Assembly: GCF_000801335.2 (NCBI RefSeq)
Contig: NZ_JSEH01000005.1
Span: 1-64,000 of the forward strand
Origin: Desulfovibrio sp. TomC
Lineage (GTDB): Bacteria > Desulfobacterota > Desulfovibrionia > Desulfovibrionales > Desulfovibrionaceae
Direction of reading: 5' to 3'
Length of the DNA stretch: 64,000 bases
Shown: in pieces, positions 1 through 6,767 of the stretch
Position numbering within the stretch: position 1 is the stretch's first letter
How the letters are laid out: the number at the start of each line of letters is the position of its first letter
Made by a program: the position numbers and the translations under genes
Notes under the pieces: model-generated
What the model was told of the DNA's origin: nothing
The model's input: only the letters and a program-made list of their open reading frames with translations
Databases searched by the model: none

Positions 1-399
1 CGCCACTCGGCCCTGGCCGTCCTGGCCGAGCCGCCGCAGACCGCCGACGTGGCCGGGCTCGCGGCGTTGGTCCGGGCTGTGGCCCAAGGCCGGGCCGCTG
101 TGGCCGCCCTGGGCCGGCGACAGGCCGTGCAGGCCGCCCTGGCCCTGCCGCCGGACGTCGCCGACGTGCGCCCCCTGGCCGAACTCATGCGGGACCTGAC
201 CGCGGCCCGGACTGCTGTGGCCGCCCACACCGCCGCCCTGGCGGACAGGGAGCGCGCGCTTACCGCCTTTGCCGAGGGCGTTGGCCAGCGTCTGGCCGCC
301 CTTGGGGCCTGCCCGTTGTGCGGCGGCGAACTTTCGGCCGAATCCTTTTTGGGCGGCAGCCACCGCCATCAGCCGTCGGCCGTTTCGGAGGCCTCATGA
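1..399 (+). CDS. Rad50/SbcC-like ATPase, N-terminal half, C-terminal end only (5' truncated by window)
   Basis: The reading frame is open from base 1, so the start and any Walker A motif lie upstream of the window. The visible 132 residues are an Ala/Leu/Arg-rich coiled coil that leads into CPLCGGEL (around residue 104). This is a CxxC zinc hook of the type found at the apex of Rad50/SbcC coiled coils. The protein stops only about 24 residues after the hook, where a normal Rad50 would turn back into a second coil. Its TGA overlaps the ATG of the nuclease gene (ATGA), which implies translational coupling. I infer that it is the N-terminal half of a split Rad50 whose other half is encoded after the nuclease. 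Family assignment rests on the hook and context because the ATPase domain is not in view. Confidence 0.7.
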   Translation, partial: RHSALAVLAEPPQTADVAGLAALVRAVAQGRAAVAALGRRQAVQAALALPPDVADVRPLAELMRDLTAARTAVAAHTAALADRERALTAFAEGVGQRLAALGACPLCGGELSAESFLGGSHRHQPSAVSEAS

Positions 400-1349
400 C
401 CCTGCCGGTGCGCCGGGCTGGCGGCCTGCTCCTTATTCCCGATCCCCATGTGGCGGCCACACCGCCCATGCAGCGGCTCGATTCCTACATGGACGACGTG
501 CTGGCCAAGTTGGCTGCCTGTCTGGACCAGGCCGCAGCCGAGGATCTCGTGCCGGTGGTCCTGGGCGATCTGTTCCACTGGCCGCGCGAAAATCCCAACG
601 TGGTCATGGTGGCGCTTATTGAGCTTTTCCGCGACCACCATCCTTACGTGCTGGTCGGCAACCACGACAAATATCAGGCCCGGTTCACGGCCGACACCTC
701 GCTTGCCGTCCTGCGCGCCGCCGGAGTGTGCGAGGTCCTGGACGAGCCCGGGCTCTTTTTGCGCCTGGAGACGCCGACCGGTCCGGCGGTGATCGGCGCG
801 TCCCCGGATGGCGCGGCCATCCCGCTTTCCGTGGACAAGGCAGACGGGGAGGAGAGCGTGTGGCTCACCCACCACAACGTGGGTTTTCCGGACTTTTTGG
901 ACAAGCACGTCAAGATCCGGGAGATCCCGGGCCTGGATTGGCTCATTAACGGCCACATCCACCGGCCCCAGCCGACGGTTGCGGCCGGCTGCACCCGTTG
1001 GGCCAATCCCGGCAACGTGACCCGGCTCAAATTTACCCGCAGCGCCGTGACGCGCGTGCCGGCCGCGGCCGTCTGGCGGCCCGGGGCAGCGGACCTTGTC
1101 CACTGGACCGTGCCGTACCGCCCCTTTGCCGAGGTGTTCCCGGACCAGGAATTCCCGCCCGAAGACAGCGCCCCGGCCGAGGTCCAGTCGCGCTTTCTCG
1201 AAGGCCTGGCCCGGCTGGCCTGGAAGCGCACCCGGGAGGGGGCCGGTCTGGGTGAATTTTTGCGCGCCAACCTCAACCCCGAGCACCCGGAGTCTGCCGT
1301 CATCTGGGAGCTGTACCGCGAGGTCACCGATCATGCCGATGCCGACTAA
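396..1349 (+). CDS. Mre11/SbcD-type metallophosphoesterase
   Basis: This 317-residue protein carries the calcineurin-like phosphoesterase motifs in order: DPHVA near residue 17 (D-x-H), GDLFHW (GD), GNHDK (GNHD), THHN and NGHIHRP (GHxH). Together these bind the two-metal centre. The partner genes on both sides encode Rad50-like pieces, so a Mre11/SbcD-type nuclease role in a DNA end-processing complex is the best inference. It is shorter than E. coli SbcD, with only a brief C-terminal tail, predicted to be helical, that could clamp the ATPase. I chose the ATG at 396 because it overlaps the upstream stop codon (ATGA); an in-frame ATG at 318 would run deep into the previous gene. Its own 3' end overlaps the next start by 17 nt. 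Confidence 0.85.
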   Translation: MTLPVRRAGGLLLIPDPHVAATPPMQRLDSYMDDVLAKLAACLDQAAAEDLVPVVLGDLFHWPRENPNVVMVALIELFRDHHPYVLVGNHDKYQARFTADTSLAVLRAAGVCEVLDEPGLFLRLETPTGPAVIGASPDGAAIPLSVDKADGEESVWLTHHNVGFPDFLDKHVKIREIPGLDWLINGHIHRPQPTVAAGCTRWANPGNVTRLKFTRSAVTRVPAAAVWRPGAADLVHWTVPYRPFAEVFPDQEFPPEDSAPAEVQSRFLEGLARLAWKRTREGAGLGEFLRANLNPEHPESAVIWELYREVTDHADAD

Positions 1350-1650
1350 AGTTGTTGCCGCCGATGCCGACGCCAGCCTGGAACGCGAACTGGCCGGACT
1401 CAAAACCGCTTATGAGCGGTTGCGGGACGACAAGGTGCGCACCGAACAGGATTTGCGCCACCAGCAGACCCAGCTGGCCGAACTGGAAGCCAAGGCCCGG
1501 GCCGATTACGGCACGGCCGATCCCGAAGCCCTGGCCCGGCTTTTGGAAGAAAAACGCCAGGAAAACGCCCGGCTGGTGGCCGAATACCGTGAGCACATTG
1601 CGGCGGTCAGGCGCGATCTCGAGGCCGTGGAGCAGGATTTTGCCGGCTGA
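1333..1650 (+). CDS. Short coiled-coil protein, probable return coil of the split Rad50
   Basis: The 105 residues are almost wholly heptad-like and charged (KTAYERLRDDKVRTEQDLR is typical), with no globular domain. It begins with ATG inside the last codons of the nuclease gene. It ends in a TGA that lies 10 nt past a TTG start in the +1 frame, just before a run of seven T. The following frame continues as coiled coil and then an ATPase domain, so the two frames may be one protein interrupted by a frameshift (real, programmed or a sequencing error). They may also be two separately translated subunits. I cannot decide between these from one sequence. Confidence 0.6.
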   Translation: MPMPTKVVAADADASLERELAGLKTAYERLRDDKVRTEQDLRHQQTQLAELEAKARADYGTADPEALARLLEEKRQENARLVAEYREHIAAVRRDLEAVEQDFAG

Positions 1651-2413
1651 TTTTTTTGAAGCTGCAGGTGGTCAAACATCGCAAGCATCGCCGGATCTGG
1701 CTGCCCTGGTCGAGGAGCGCCAGGACCTGACGCGCCGCCTGGATCGGCTCTCCGGGCAGGCCTCGGCCAAGGCCGAGGCCTTTATCGAGTCGCGCCGCCA
1801 ACTCCTGGCTGCCGAGGCCTTTCTCGACCTTGCTCCCCGGGCGGCGGCGCGCCTGGAAGACCTGACCCGGGAACTTTTTGGCGAGGTGCTCGATGAGATC
1901 GAAACCGACCTGACCCATGCCGTGCGCGAAATCCTTGGCCAAAACCGTACCGTGGTCACCCGGCGCGAGGTCAAAAACGGCAAGCTCTTCATTGAATTCG
2001 AGATGGAGCAGGACGGCAGGACCGAGGACATCTACGTCGGCCAGGGCGGGTCGGTGTGCAACATCCTGTCCGTCGGCCTGCGGCTGGTCGCCCTGTCCCA
2101 GCTCGACCCCGACCGGCACAGGCCCTTTCTGGTGCTCGATGAACAAGACTGCTGGCTGCGCCCGGACCTCGTGCCCGGGTTCGTGCGCCTGATTGCCGCC
2201 ATCGCCGACCGGCTCGGCATTCAGGTGCTTTATATCAGCCACCACCCGGTCGATCTGTTTGCCCTGGAGGCCCGGCGCGTGTTCGGCCTGCGCCCGGGGC
2301 GCGAAAACGGCCCGACCCTGACGATCCTGGCCGATCGAACGGCCGGCGCTGCCGGTGCGGCCGAGCTTGCGGCTCCGTACGCCGAGGGCCGGACGGCCCC
2401 GGGCGGCGAATAA
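1640..2413 (+). CDS. Rad50-like ATPase, C-terminal half
   Basis: After some 70 residues of coiled coil the protein has a divergent ABC signature (GQGGSVCNILSVGLR), a Walker B with catalytic Glu (FLVLDEQD) and a switch histidine region (YISHHP). This is the order of a Rad50 C-terminal lobe. The signature fits the GxGG...SxxLR form I recall from phage-type Rad50 relatives better than the classic LSGGE. There is no Walker A in this frame, so it needs the N-terminal half encoded before 399. No ATG exists in the real part of the frame; the TTG at 1640 is the only plausible start near the open end, and ribosome-site support is weak. A frameshift joining it to the preceding ORF is the alternative. 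Confidence 0.7.
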   Translation: MPADFFEAAGGQTSQASPDLAALVEERQDLTRRLDRLSGQASAKAEAFIESRRQLLAAEAFLDLAPRAAARLEDLTRELFGEVLDEIETDLTHAVREILGQNRTVVTRREVKNGKLFIEFEMEQDGRTEDIYVGQGGSVCNILSVGLRLVALSQLDPDRHRPFLVLDEQDCWLRPDLVPGFVRLIAAIADRLGIQVLYISHHPVDLFALEARRVFGLRPGRENGPTLTILADRTAGAAGAAELAAPYAEGRTAPGGE

Positions 2414-2834
2414 GCGACTTGTCCTGACGCTTCCCGGCCTGGGCCAACCGTCTCCCGTTTGGGCCGGGAGGGGGCCGCCTCATTGCTTCCCACCGGTCAG
2501 GAGCCGCAGCAGGTTCCCCAAAGACGCCACGCGCTGGCCGTTGGAGCGCGACCCGGCGGGGCTTGGACCGTTGTTCACCCCCACGTTCCGACGCTGAGAC
2601 AGCCCAACCCGTCTCTTTCCCCCTGCCTCGGCCAGTCCCTGCACGGCGCGTCGGCCGGTTGGCCATGCCTTGGCGGGTTTTGTGAAGCGCCCGCCCGCCG
2701 TGGCTTTGCGACTGTAGGATCGGTTCAAGCCGCTTTCTTTTCCCCGTGTAAGCAGGTATGAATACGATAGTGCGATTTGCCTGTATACGAGACGGGGTGA
2801 GTGTCCTGTAAACTTCAAAGAGTGGGGGGAAGAT
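2414..2834. other. Gene-free stretch after the Rad50-like module
   Basis: Open frames on both strands here have compositions typical of chance frames in GC-rich DNA, and none has a good ribosome site or a recognisable protein. A short inverted repeat (TCCCGGCC and GGCCGGGA around 2433-2468) may end the upstream transcript. The last 130 bases become AT-richer and probably hold the promoter of the next gene, but I see no convincing -35/-10 pair. Confidence 0.5.
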
Positions 2835-3338
2835 ATGAAAAGAACCGTATTTGTTCTGGTTTTGCTGGCGTTCACGGCGACTGCCGGTTGGGCCATGGAT
2901 TTGCATGAGGGGTTTGACGGGAAGAAATGGGGTGGGGAGTGTAGTGAATATTTTTCCGCTCCGGAATGGAAAATATATCACGCAAATCCAATCTGGAATA
3001 AAAAGAATAGGACGCTAACCCTGTCTTTTGATGAGGCCAATGCTGCAAAGTCAAAGTTTATCTTGAAATATTACCAGACGCAGAAGGTCAAATTCGAAGA
3101 TTTTTCTTTGCTGAATGTGTACTATGGATGCAGCAAGGATACAAATAAACTTTCTCTTGTTGTTGTCAGGTATTCTGTCCCGTCGTCAAAGGCCATTTTG
3201 GCCAAGCTCATCGAGCGTCTTGGCCAGCCTACGACAAAAAATATTGCTCAAACCATCTGGGATTTGGATGATATTTATGTTCAATTTGAACAATCTATAA
3301 TTATTTTCTACTGGAAGCAGGCGGGTTTGCCCAACTGA
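2835..3338 (+). CDS. Secreted protein of unknown function
   Basis: The 167-residue product starts with a clear signal peptide (MKRTVFVLVLLAFTATAG, cleavage probably after GWA). The mature part is about 147 residues, rich in Lys, Asn, Tyr and Ile, and I do not recognise it. A GGGGGA ribosome site sits just before the ATG. Base composition is distinctly more AT-rich than the neighbours, which suggests recent acquisition. It stands alone, followed by a strong hairpin terminator. It is probably a periplasmic protein; no membrane segment follows the signal. Confidence 0.8.
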   Translation: MKRTVFVLVLLAFTATAGWAMDLHEGFDGKKWGGECSEYFSAPEWKIYHANPIWNKKNRTLTLSFDEANAAKSKFILKYYQTQKVKFEDFSLLNVYYGCSKDTNKLSLVVVRYSVPSSKAILAKLIERLGQPTTKNIAQTIWDLDDIYVQFEQSIIIFYWKQAGLPN

Positions 3339-3375
3339 TTTCTTGCCTGTGCGTCTGTCCTCAGGCCATCAAGCG

Positions 3376-3418
3376 AAGCGCTTCGCAACACAGAACGAAT
3401 GTGTTGCGAGGCGCTTTT
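3376..3418 (+). terminator. Rho-independent terminator of the secreted orphan
   Basis: The arms 3376-3392 and 3400-3416 form a 17-bp stem with one G-U pair and a 7-nt loop. A short T run overlaps the end of the right arm. It lies 38 nt after the stop codon. Confidence 0.75.
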
Positions 3419-3490
3419 GCAATACGACCGATCGCATGGAAGAAGCGCATGGTCCCAAATGCTCACGCCTCTTCCTGTCTCTTCTTGCCA

Positions 3491-3585
3491 CTGGCGCGCA
3501 TCGGACTTGGCAACGCGCCCGGTCAAATCCAACGGACCCCAGGTGGGATTCCAAAGGGCTCAGCCCTTTGGCCGCCGGAGGCTCT
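3491..3585. repeat. Palindromic repeat, type A, copy 1
   Basis: The core at 3537-3582 contains a 21-nt perfect hairpin (CCAAAGGGCT and its complement around one base) next to GGCCGCCGGAGGC. Read in reverse, it matches the copy at 4846-4940 over roughly 95 bases including the flank. It sits between two convergent genes. Confidence 0.8.
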
Positions 3586-3614
3586 CTTTTCTCCGCTCCT
3601 CGCGCTCTCCCCCA

Positions 3615-3800
3615 TCATCCGCAACTGAAGCAGTTGCAGCTCGGGCAGGCCGGGCAGCTGCAGCCCAGGCAGCTTTGGGGCGAGGTCGCCAGTTCTTCGC
3701 TGTAGGCCGCAAACGCCGCCGCCGGCACGGCCCGGGTCACGGCAAAAAGTGAACCGGTGAGGATGACGGCCAGGACCGCGCAACAGACAACCGCGCGCAT
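3615..3800 (-). CDS. Small exported or membrane-anchored cysteine-rich protein
   Basis: The protein has 61 residues. An N-terminal hydrophobic segment (MRAVVCCAVLAVILTGSLF) acts as signal or anchor. The last 18 residues pack seven cysteines as CLGCSCPACPSCNCFSCG. Such spacing suits metal or cluster binding, but I know no named family. A strong ribosome site (AAGGAGT) precedes the ATG, which supports a real gene despite its size. It follows the CBS-domain gene on the same strand with a 12-nt gap, so the two are probably co-transcribed. Confidence 0.75.
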   Translation of the reverse strand: MRAVVCCAVLAVILTGSLFAVTRAVPAAAFAAYSEELATSPQSCLGCSCPACPSCNCFSCG

Positions 3801-3812
3801 ACTTCGTACTCC

Positions 3813-4274
3813 TTACATATTTTTGACGAGAAATTGCAGGATCATGCGGCGGCTGATCTCGCCGACCAGGACGCCGTTGGGATCGATGACCGGCACGGCC
3901 GGGATGCCCCGTTCCACAATCAGTTCGTTGGCCATGACGAACAGGTCTTCGGGGTGGGCAAAGGGATAATCCGAGTCCATGATGTCGCCGACCGGCGTAT
4001 CGGAGATGGCGGCCATGTTGTGGCGCAGGGCGTCGAGCAGTTCCTCGCGCCCGTCGAGCAGCCCGGCCTTGGCCTGGGCCGTGATCTGGGGCGAGACGAT
4101 GGTGGAGAGAAACGAGTGGATGGTCACCACTCCGAGCAGCCGGTCGCAGTGGTCCACCACATAGGTGTTGCGAAACACGTGGGTCATGCCGCCGTACCAG
4201 ATGAGCACATGGCCGACCGGCGCTTCCGGGCGGACTTTGATGACAGTCGTGCGCATGATGTCGGCGATCTGCAT
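3813..4274 (-). CDS. CBS-domain protein
   Basis: This 153-residue protein consists of a tandem pair of CBS motifs. The first is near the N-terminus (MQIADIMRT... then GVVTIHSF) and the second near the C-terminus (GDIMDSDY... VPVIDPNGVLVGEISRRMI). CBS pairs bind adenosine nucleotides and act as energy or ionic sensors. Here there is no attached enzyme or channel domain, so it is probably a free regulatory module. The start is the ATG before QIADIM, because upstream in-frame codons look non-coding and overlap the cupin promoter region. It is divergent from the cupin gene and leads the Cys-rich gene. Confidence 0.85.
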   Translation of the reverse strand: MQIADIMRTTVIKVRPEAPVGHVLIWYGGMTHVFRNTYVVDHCDRLLGVVTIHSFLSTIVSPQITAQAKAGLLDGREELLDALRHNMAAISDTPVGDIMDSDYPFAHPEDLFVMANELIVERGIPAVPVIDPNGVLVGEISRRMILQFLVKNM

Positions 4275-4426
4275 TGGGGCCCTCGGGTGTCGTTTGTGAA
4301 AAAAAGTACGAAAAACATACCATCGCCCGCCAGCCCCGTAAAGGCATTCCAGCCGTGAACAAGGCAGGATCGTACAAGAATTTTCCCGGCCGCCCGGCCA
4401 TGGTGCCCGAAACATCGGAGGAAGCC

Positions 4427-4819
4427 ATGGACACAAATCCGCAGACCGCATTGGCAACAGGCCGCACCATCCACACCGCGACCGGCAGCCGCCAGGCTGC
4501 CGACATCCCCTGGAAAGACCACCCGGCCTTTGCCGGGGTGGCCCTGCGCCATCTCGTTACCGCCGCCGATACCGAGGGGGCGCTGAGCTGCCATCTCGTG
4601 CGCCTTGATCCCGGGGCCAGCCTTGCCAGCCACGTCCATGACGGGCAATGGGAACTCCATGAGGTGGTGGCAGGCTCGGGGACGGCAAGCTTAAACGGCG
4701 CACCGGCCGACTATCTCCCGGGCGTGGCCGCCGTCATCCCCCGGAGCGTGCCCCACGAGGTCACGGCCGGCGAGCAGGGCCTCACTCTCTACGCCAAGTT
4801 CTTTCCGGCGCTGCTGTAG
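4427..4819 (+). CDS. Single-domain cupin protein
   Basis: The 130-residue product has the cupin pattern, with a first motif around SHVHDGQWELHEVVAGSG (His, His and Glu ligands) and a second around IPRSVPHEV. Substrate or ligand is unknown. The ATG at 4427 is preceded by GGAGGAA at a good distance; an earlier ATG at 4400 lacks such a site. The AraC regulator downstream also begins with a cupin-like sensing domain, so a functional link is possible but unproven. Confidence 0.8.
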   Translation: MDTNPQTALATGRTIHTATGSRQAADIPWKDHPAFAGVALRHLVTAADTEGALSCHLVRLDPGASLASHVHDGQWELHEVVAGSGTASLNGAPADYLPGVAAVIPRSVPHEVTAGEQGLTLYAKFFPALL

Positions 4820-4845
4820 CAATGGGGGAGCGGGAAGACGGGGGG

Positions 4846-4940
4846 AGTGCCTCCGGCGGCCAAAGGGCTGAGCCCTTTGGAATCCCACCTGGGGGGCGTT
4901 TGATTTGCCCGAGTGCGTTGCCACGTCGATGCGCGCAAGG
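4846..4940. repeat. Palindromic repeat, type A, copy 2
   Basis: The core at 4849-4894 is GCCTCCGGCGGCC, then a 21-nt perfect hairpin with the same stem as copy 1. It is followed by a flank that also matches copy 1 in reverse. It lies between the cupin and the AraC gene. Confidence 0.8.
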
Positions 4941-5029
4941 GGAACAGGAAAAGATCGGAAGACGTGTATAAACGAGTTGGTGGCGTTGTTTTGCAGGACG
5001 GGAGTAGAAACCCTGCAAAGGAGTTGCAG

Positions 5030-5875
5030 ATGGCCGTAGCACCCATCCTGACCGTCGCCCGGCATCCGGCTATGCCGGGACTTGAGGCCGTGACCGGGAT
5101 GGGTGTGGCCGCCGACATCGTGGCCCATGCCCACATGGCCGTGGTGGTGGGGCTGTGTTTGAACGGCGGACGACGCATCCTGTCCGGGGGCGGCCAGTGG
5201 CCCATCGAGGCCGGGCAAGGCTTTGTGGTGCCGGCCGGGGTCCGCCACAGCTGTTCGCCGCTGGATGCGGCCGGGCACGCCTATCTGGCCCTGGCCATCC
5301 GGCCGGAAGCGTTGCTGCGGGCCGGGGTGGCGTCAGGCGCGCCGGAAGTCTGGGTGCGCTCGTGGCAGGGGCGGGAGCCGGCCGCATTGGTTGAGCGGCT
5401 GGCCGGCCTCCTGGCCGGGGAAGGGGACGGAGCCGGCGAGGCCCTGGAGATACTGGCCGCCCTGGCCGCCAGCCTTGGCCTCAAACCGGGCATTGCCCTG
5501 CCGCCCCATCCGGCCACGCTGCGGGCCAGGGCGGCCATGGACGCCGATCCGGCCGCTGCCCACAGCCTGTCTGCCCTGGCCCGGCTGGCCGGGGTCGGGG
5601 AAACCTATCTGGAGCGGGTTTTTGCCCGCGATGTCGGAATGCCCGTGGGCCAATATCTGCTCACCCGCCGGGTCCGGCTGGCCGCCTCGCGCATTGCCGA
5701 CGGCGAACCCCTGGCCGAGGCCGCCCTGGCCGCCGGCTTTTACGACCAGAGCCACCTGACCCGCCATTTTAAGCAACGCATGGGCGTCCCCCCGGGGGGG
5801 TATAGCGAGGAGAGACGGGAAGAGCCGGCGGCCGGGGATAAAGGCAGAAGATGCCTCCGGCGGCCAAAGGGGTGA
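5030..5875 (+). CDS. AraC-family transcriptional regulator
   Basis: This 281-residue protein has an N-terminal cupin-like sensing region (GFVVPAGVRHSC) and a C-terminal pair of helix-turn-helix motifs. The first is LSALARLAGVGETYLERVF and the second is AEAALAAGFYDQSHLTRHFK, followed by GVPPGGY. The start at 5030 follows AAAGGAG; longer frames upstream would be translated from repeat DNA. Its C-terminal tail (RRCLRRPKG) is encoded by a palindromic repeat that begins inside the gene at 5853 and supplies the stop codon. The native C-terminus was therefore probably a little shorter. The target genes are unknown; the cupin upstream is a candidate. Confidence 0.88.
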   Translation: MAVAPILTVARHPAMPGLEAVTGMGVAADIVAHAHMAVVVGLCLNGGRRILSGGGQWPIEAGQGFVVPAGVRHSCSPLDAAGHAYLALAIRPEALLRAGVASGAPEVWVRSWQGREPAALVERLAGLLAGEGDGAGEALEILAALAASLGLKPGIALPPHPATLRARAAMDADPAAAHSLSALARLAGVGETYLERVFARDVGMPVGQYLLTRRVRLAASRIADGEPLAEAALAAGFYDQSHLTRHFKQRMGVPPGGYSEERREEPAAGDKGRRCLRRPKG

Positions 5876-5987
5876 CCCCTTTGGAATCCCTCTTGGAAGG
5901 CAAGCTGTCAGGGGGGTGACGCCTGCACCTTGAAAACTTTCCCCATTGCAGGGGTCCGGGGGGATGATCCCCCCGGCCGCCGGAGGC
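5853..5987. repeat. Composite palindromic element (type A plus type B) with inverted ends
   Basis: The left part carries a 21-nt perfect hairpin whose stem is CCAAAGGGGT, differing from other type A copies by compensated bases. The right part (5950-5987) is a type B unit with its own 21-nt hairpin (CCGGGGGGAT stem). The outer ends, GCCTCCGGCGGCC at 5853 and GGCCGCCGGAGGC at 5975, are 13-bp inverted repeats, so the 135-bp unit looks like a small mobile cassette. It lies between convergent genes and overlaps the end of the AraC gene. Confidence 0.75.
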
Positions 5988-6014
5988 ATCTCCGAGAGAA
6001 AGCCGGCTACGACG

Positions 6015-6767
6015 TTACGGCGCAGGCGTCGTCGGCGCGGCCGGGGCTGTTGCAACGGCGTCCGGCCGGCACCAGGCGCTGGTCTTGTCGTCAAACAGGC
6101 CGGACAGGGGCAGCAGCAGCACAAAGGTGATGGCCAGAAGCGACAGCCAGGTTTCGTACTTGCGGTTGTCGGCCGGTGCTGCGGCGGCGCTGAGCAGGCC
6201 AACGGCCGTGCAGCCGATGGCCATGTCCAGGCAGGCGTTTATGGGCGAGAGCTTGGGCACGGCCACCAACGGTATGAACAGCGCCCCGAGCACGGCTCCG
6301 CCGGCCAGAAAGAGCAGGGTTTTGCGGGGATGGCCCGGTTCGCTTTGCCCGGCGGCGGCAGCGGCCAGGACCGCTGCCGCGCCAAGGGCCACGCCAAGCG
6401 GCAGCAGGCCGGCCGCCAGCCCGGCGATGAGGCCCGGAGGGAGAAACGTGCCGCTGCCTGTGCTGACAAACCCCCGCTCCAGCCGGGAAAGGAGCAGGGC
6501 CGCCGGCAGGGCCACGGCGACAAGGCCCATGGCCGGGGCCAGACAATCGGCTGGATTGCTGTCGCGGGACAGCCGGCGGACAAGGCGCGTGCCGAGAAAC
6601 AGGCCAAGGCCCAGGCAGACCAGGGCCAGGACAATGACGATGGCCGTGTGGTCGGGGTAGGCCCCGCATATTTCGCGGCCGATAAGCACAAGCAGGGCCG
6701 CGCCGGCAAAGCCGATTGCGCCGAGGACCGGCAGGGGCCGGCCGTGGCGGAGAGGGGGTGTTTTCAT
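6015..6767 (-). CDS. Polytopic membrane protein of unknown function
   Basis: This 250-residue protein contains roughly seven or eight hydrophobic segments separated by short Arg-rich loops. I do not recognise a family. The ATG overlaps the stop codon of the MscS-like gene (ATGA), so translation is coupled and the two proteins probably work together in the inner membrane. The C-terminal 25 residues are Ala/Pro-rich. It could be an accessory subunit or an unrelated transporter-like protein. Confidence 0.7.
   Translation of the reverse strand: MKTPPLRHGRPLPVLGAIGFAGAALLVLIGREICGAYPDHTAIVIVLALVCLGLGLFLGTRLVRRLSRDSNPADCLAPAMGLVAVALPAALLLSRLERGFVSTGSGTFLPPGLIAGLAAGLLPLGVALGAAAVLAAAAAGQSEPGHPRKTLLFLAGGAVLGALFIPLVAVPKLSPINACLDMAIGCTAVGLLSAAAAPADNRKYETWLSLLAITFVLLLPLSGLFDDKTSAWCRPDAVATAPAAPTTPAP

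Noticed and set aside
369-1403. 344-codon minus-strand ORF opposite the nuclease
   Set aside because: Antisense shadow; phosphoesterase motifs lie on the plus strand.
2640-2760. Possible tRNA (GGTTCAAGCC-like T-loop near 2730)
   Set aside because: No matching acceptor stem, anticodon arm or CCA end around it.
2459-2896. ORFs of about 100-138 codons on both strands after the Rad50-like module
   Set aside because: They overlap each other, lack ribosome sites and encode no recognisable or well-composed protein.
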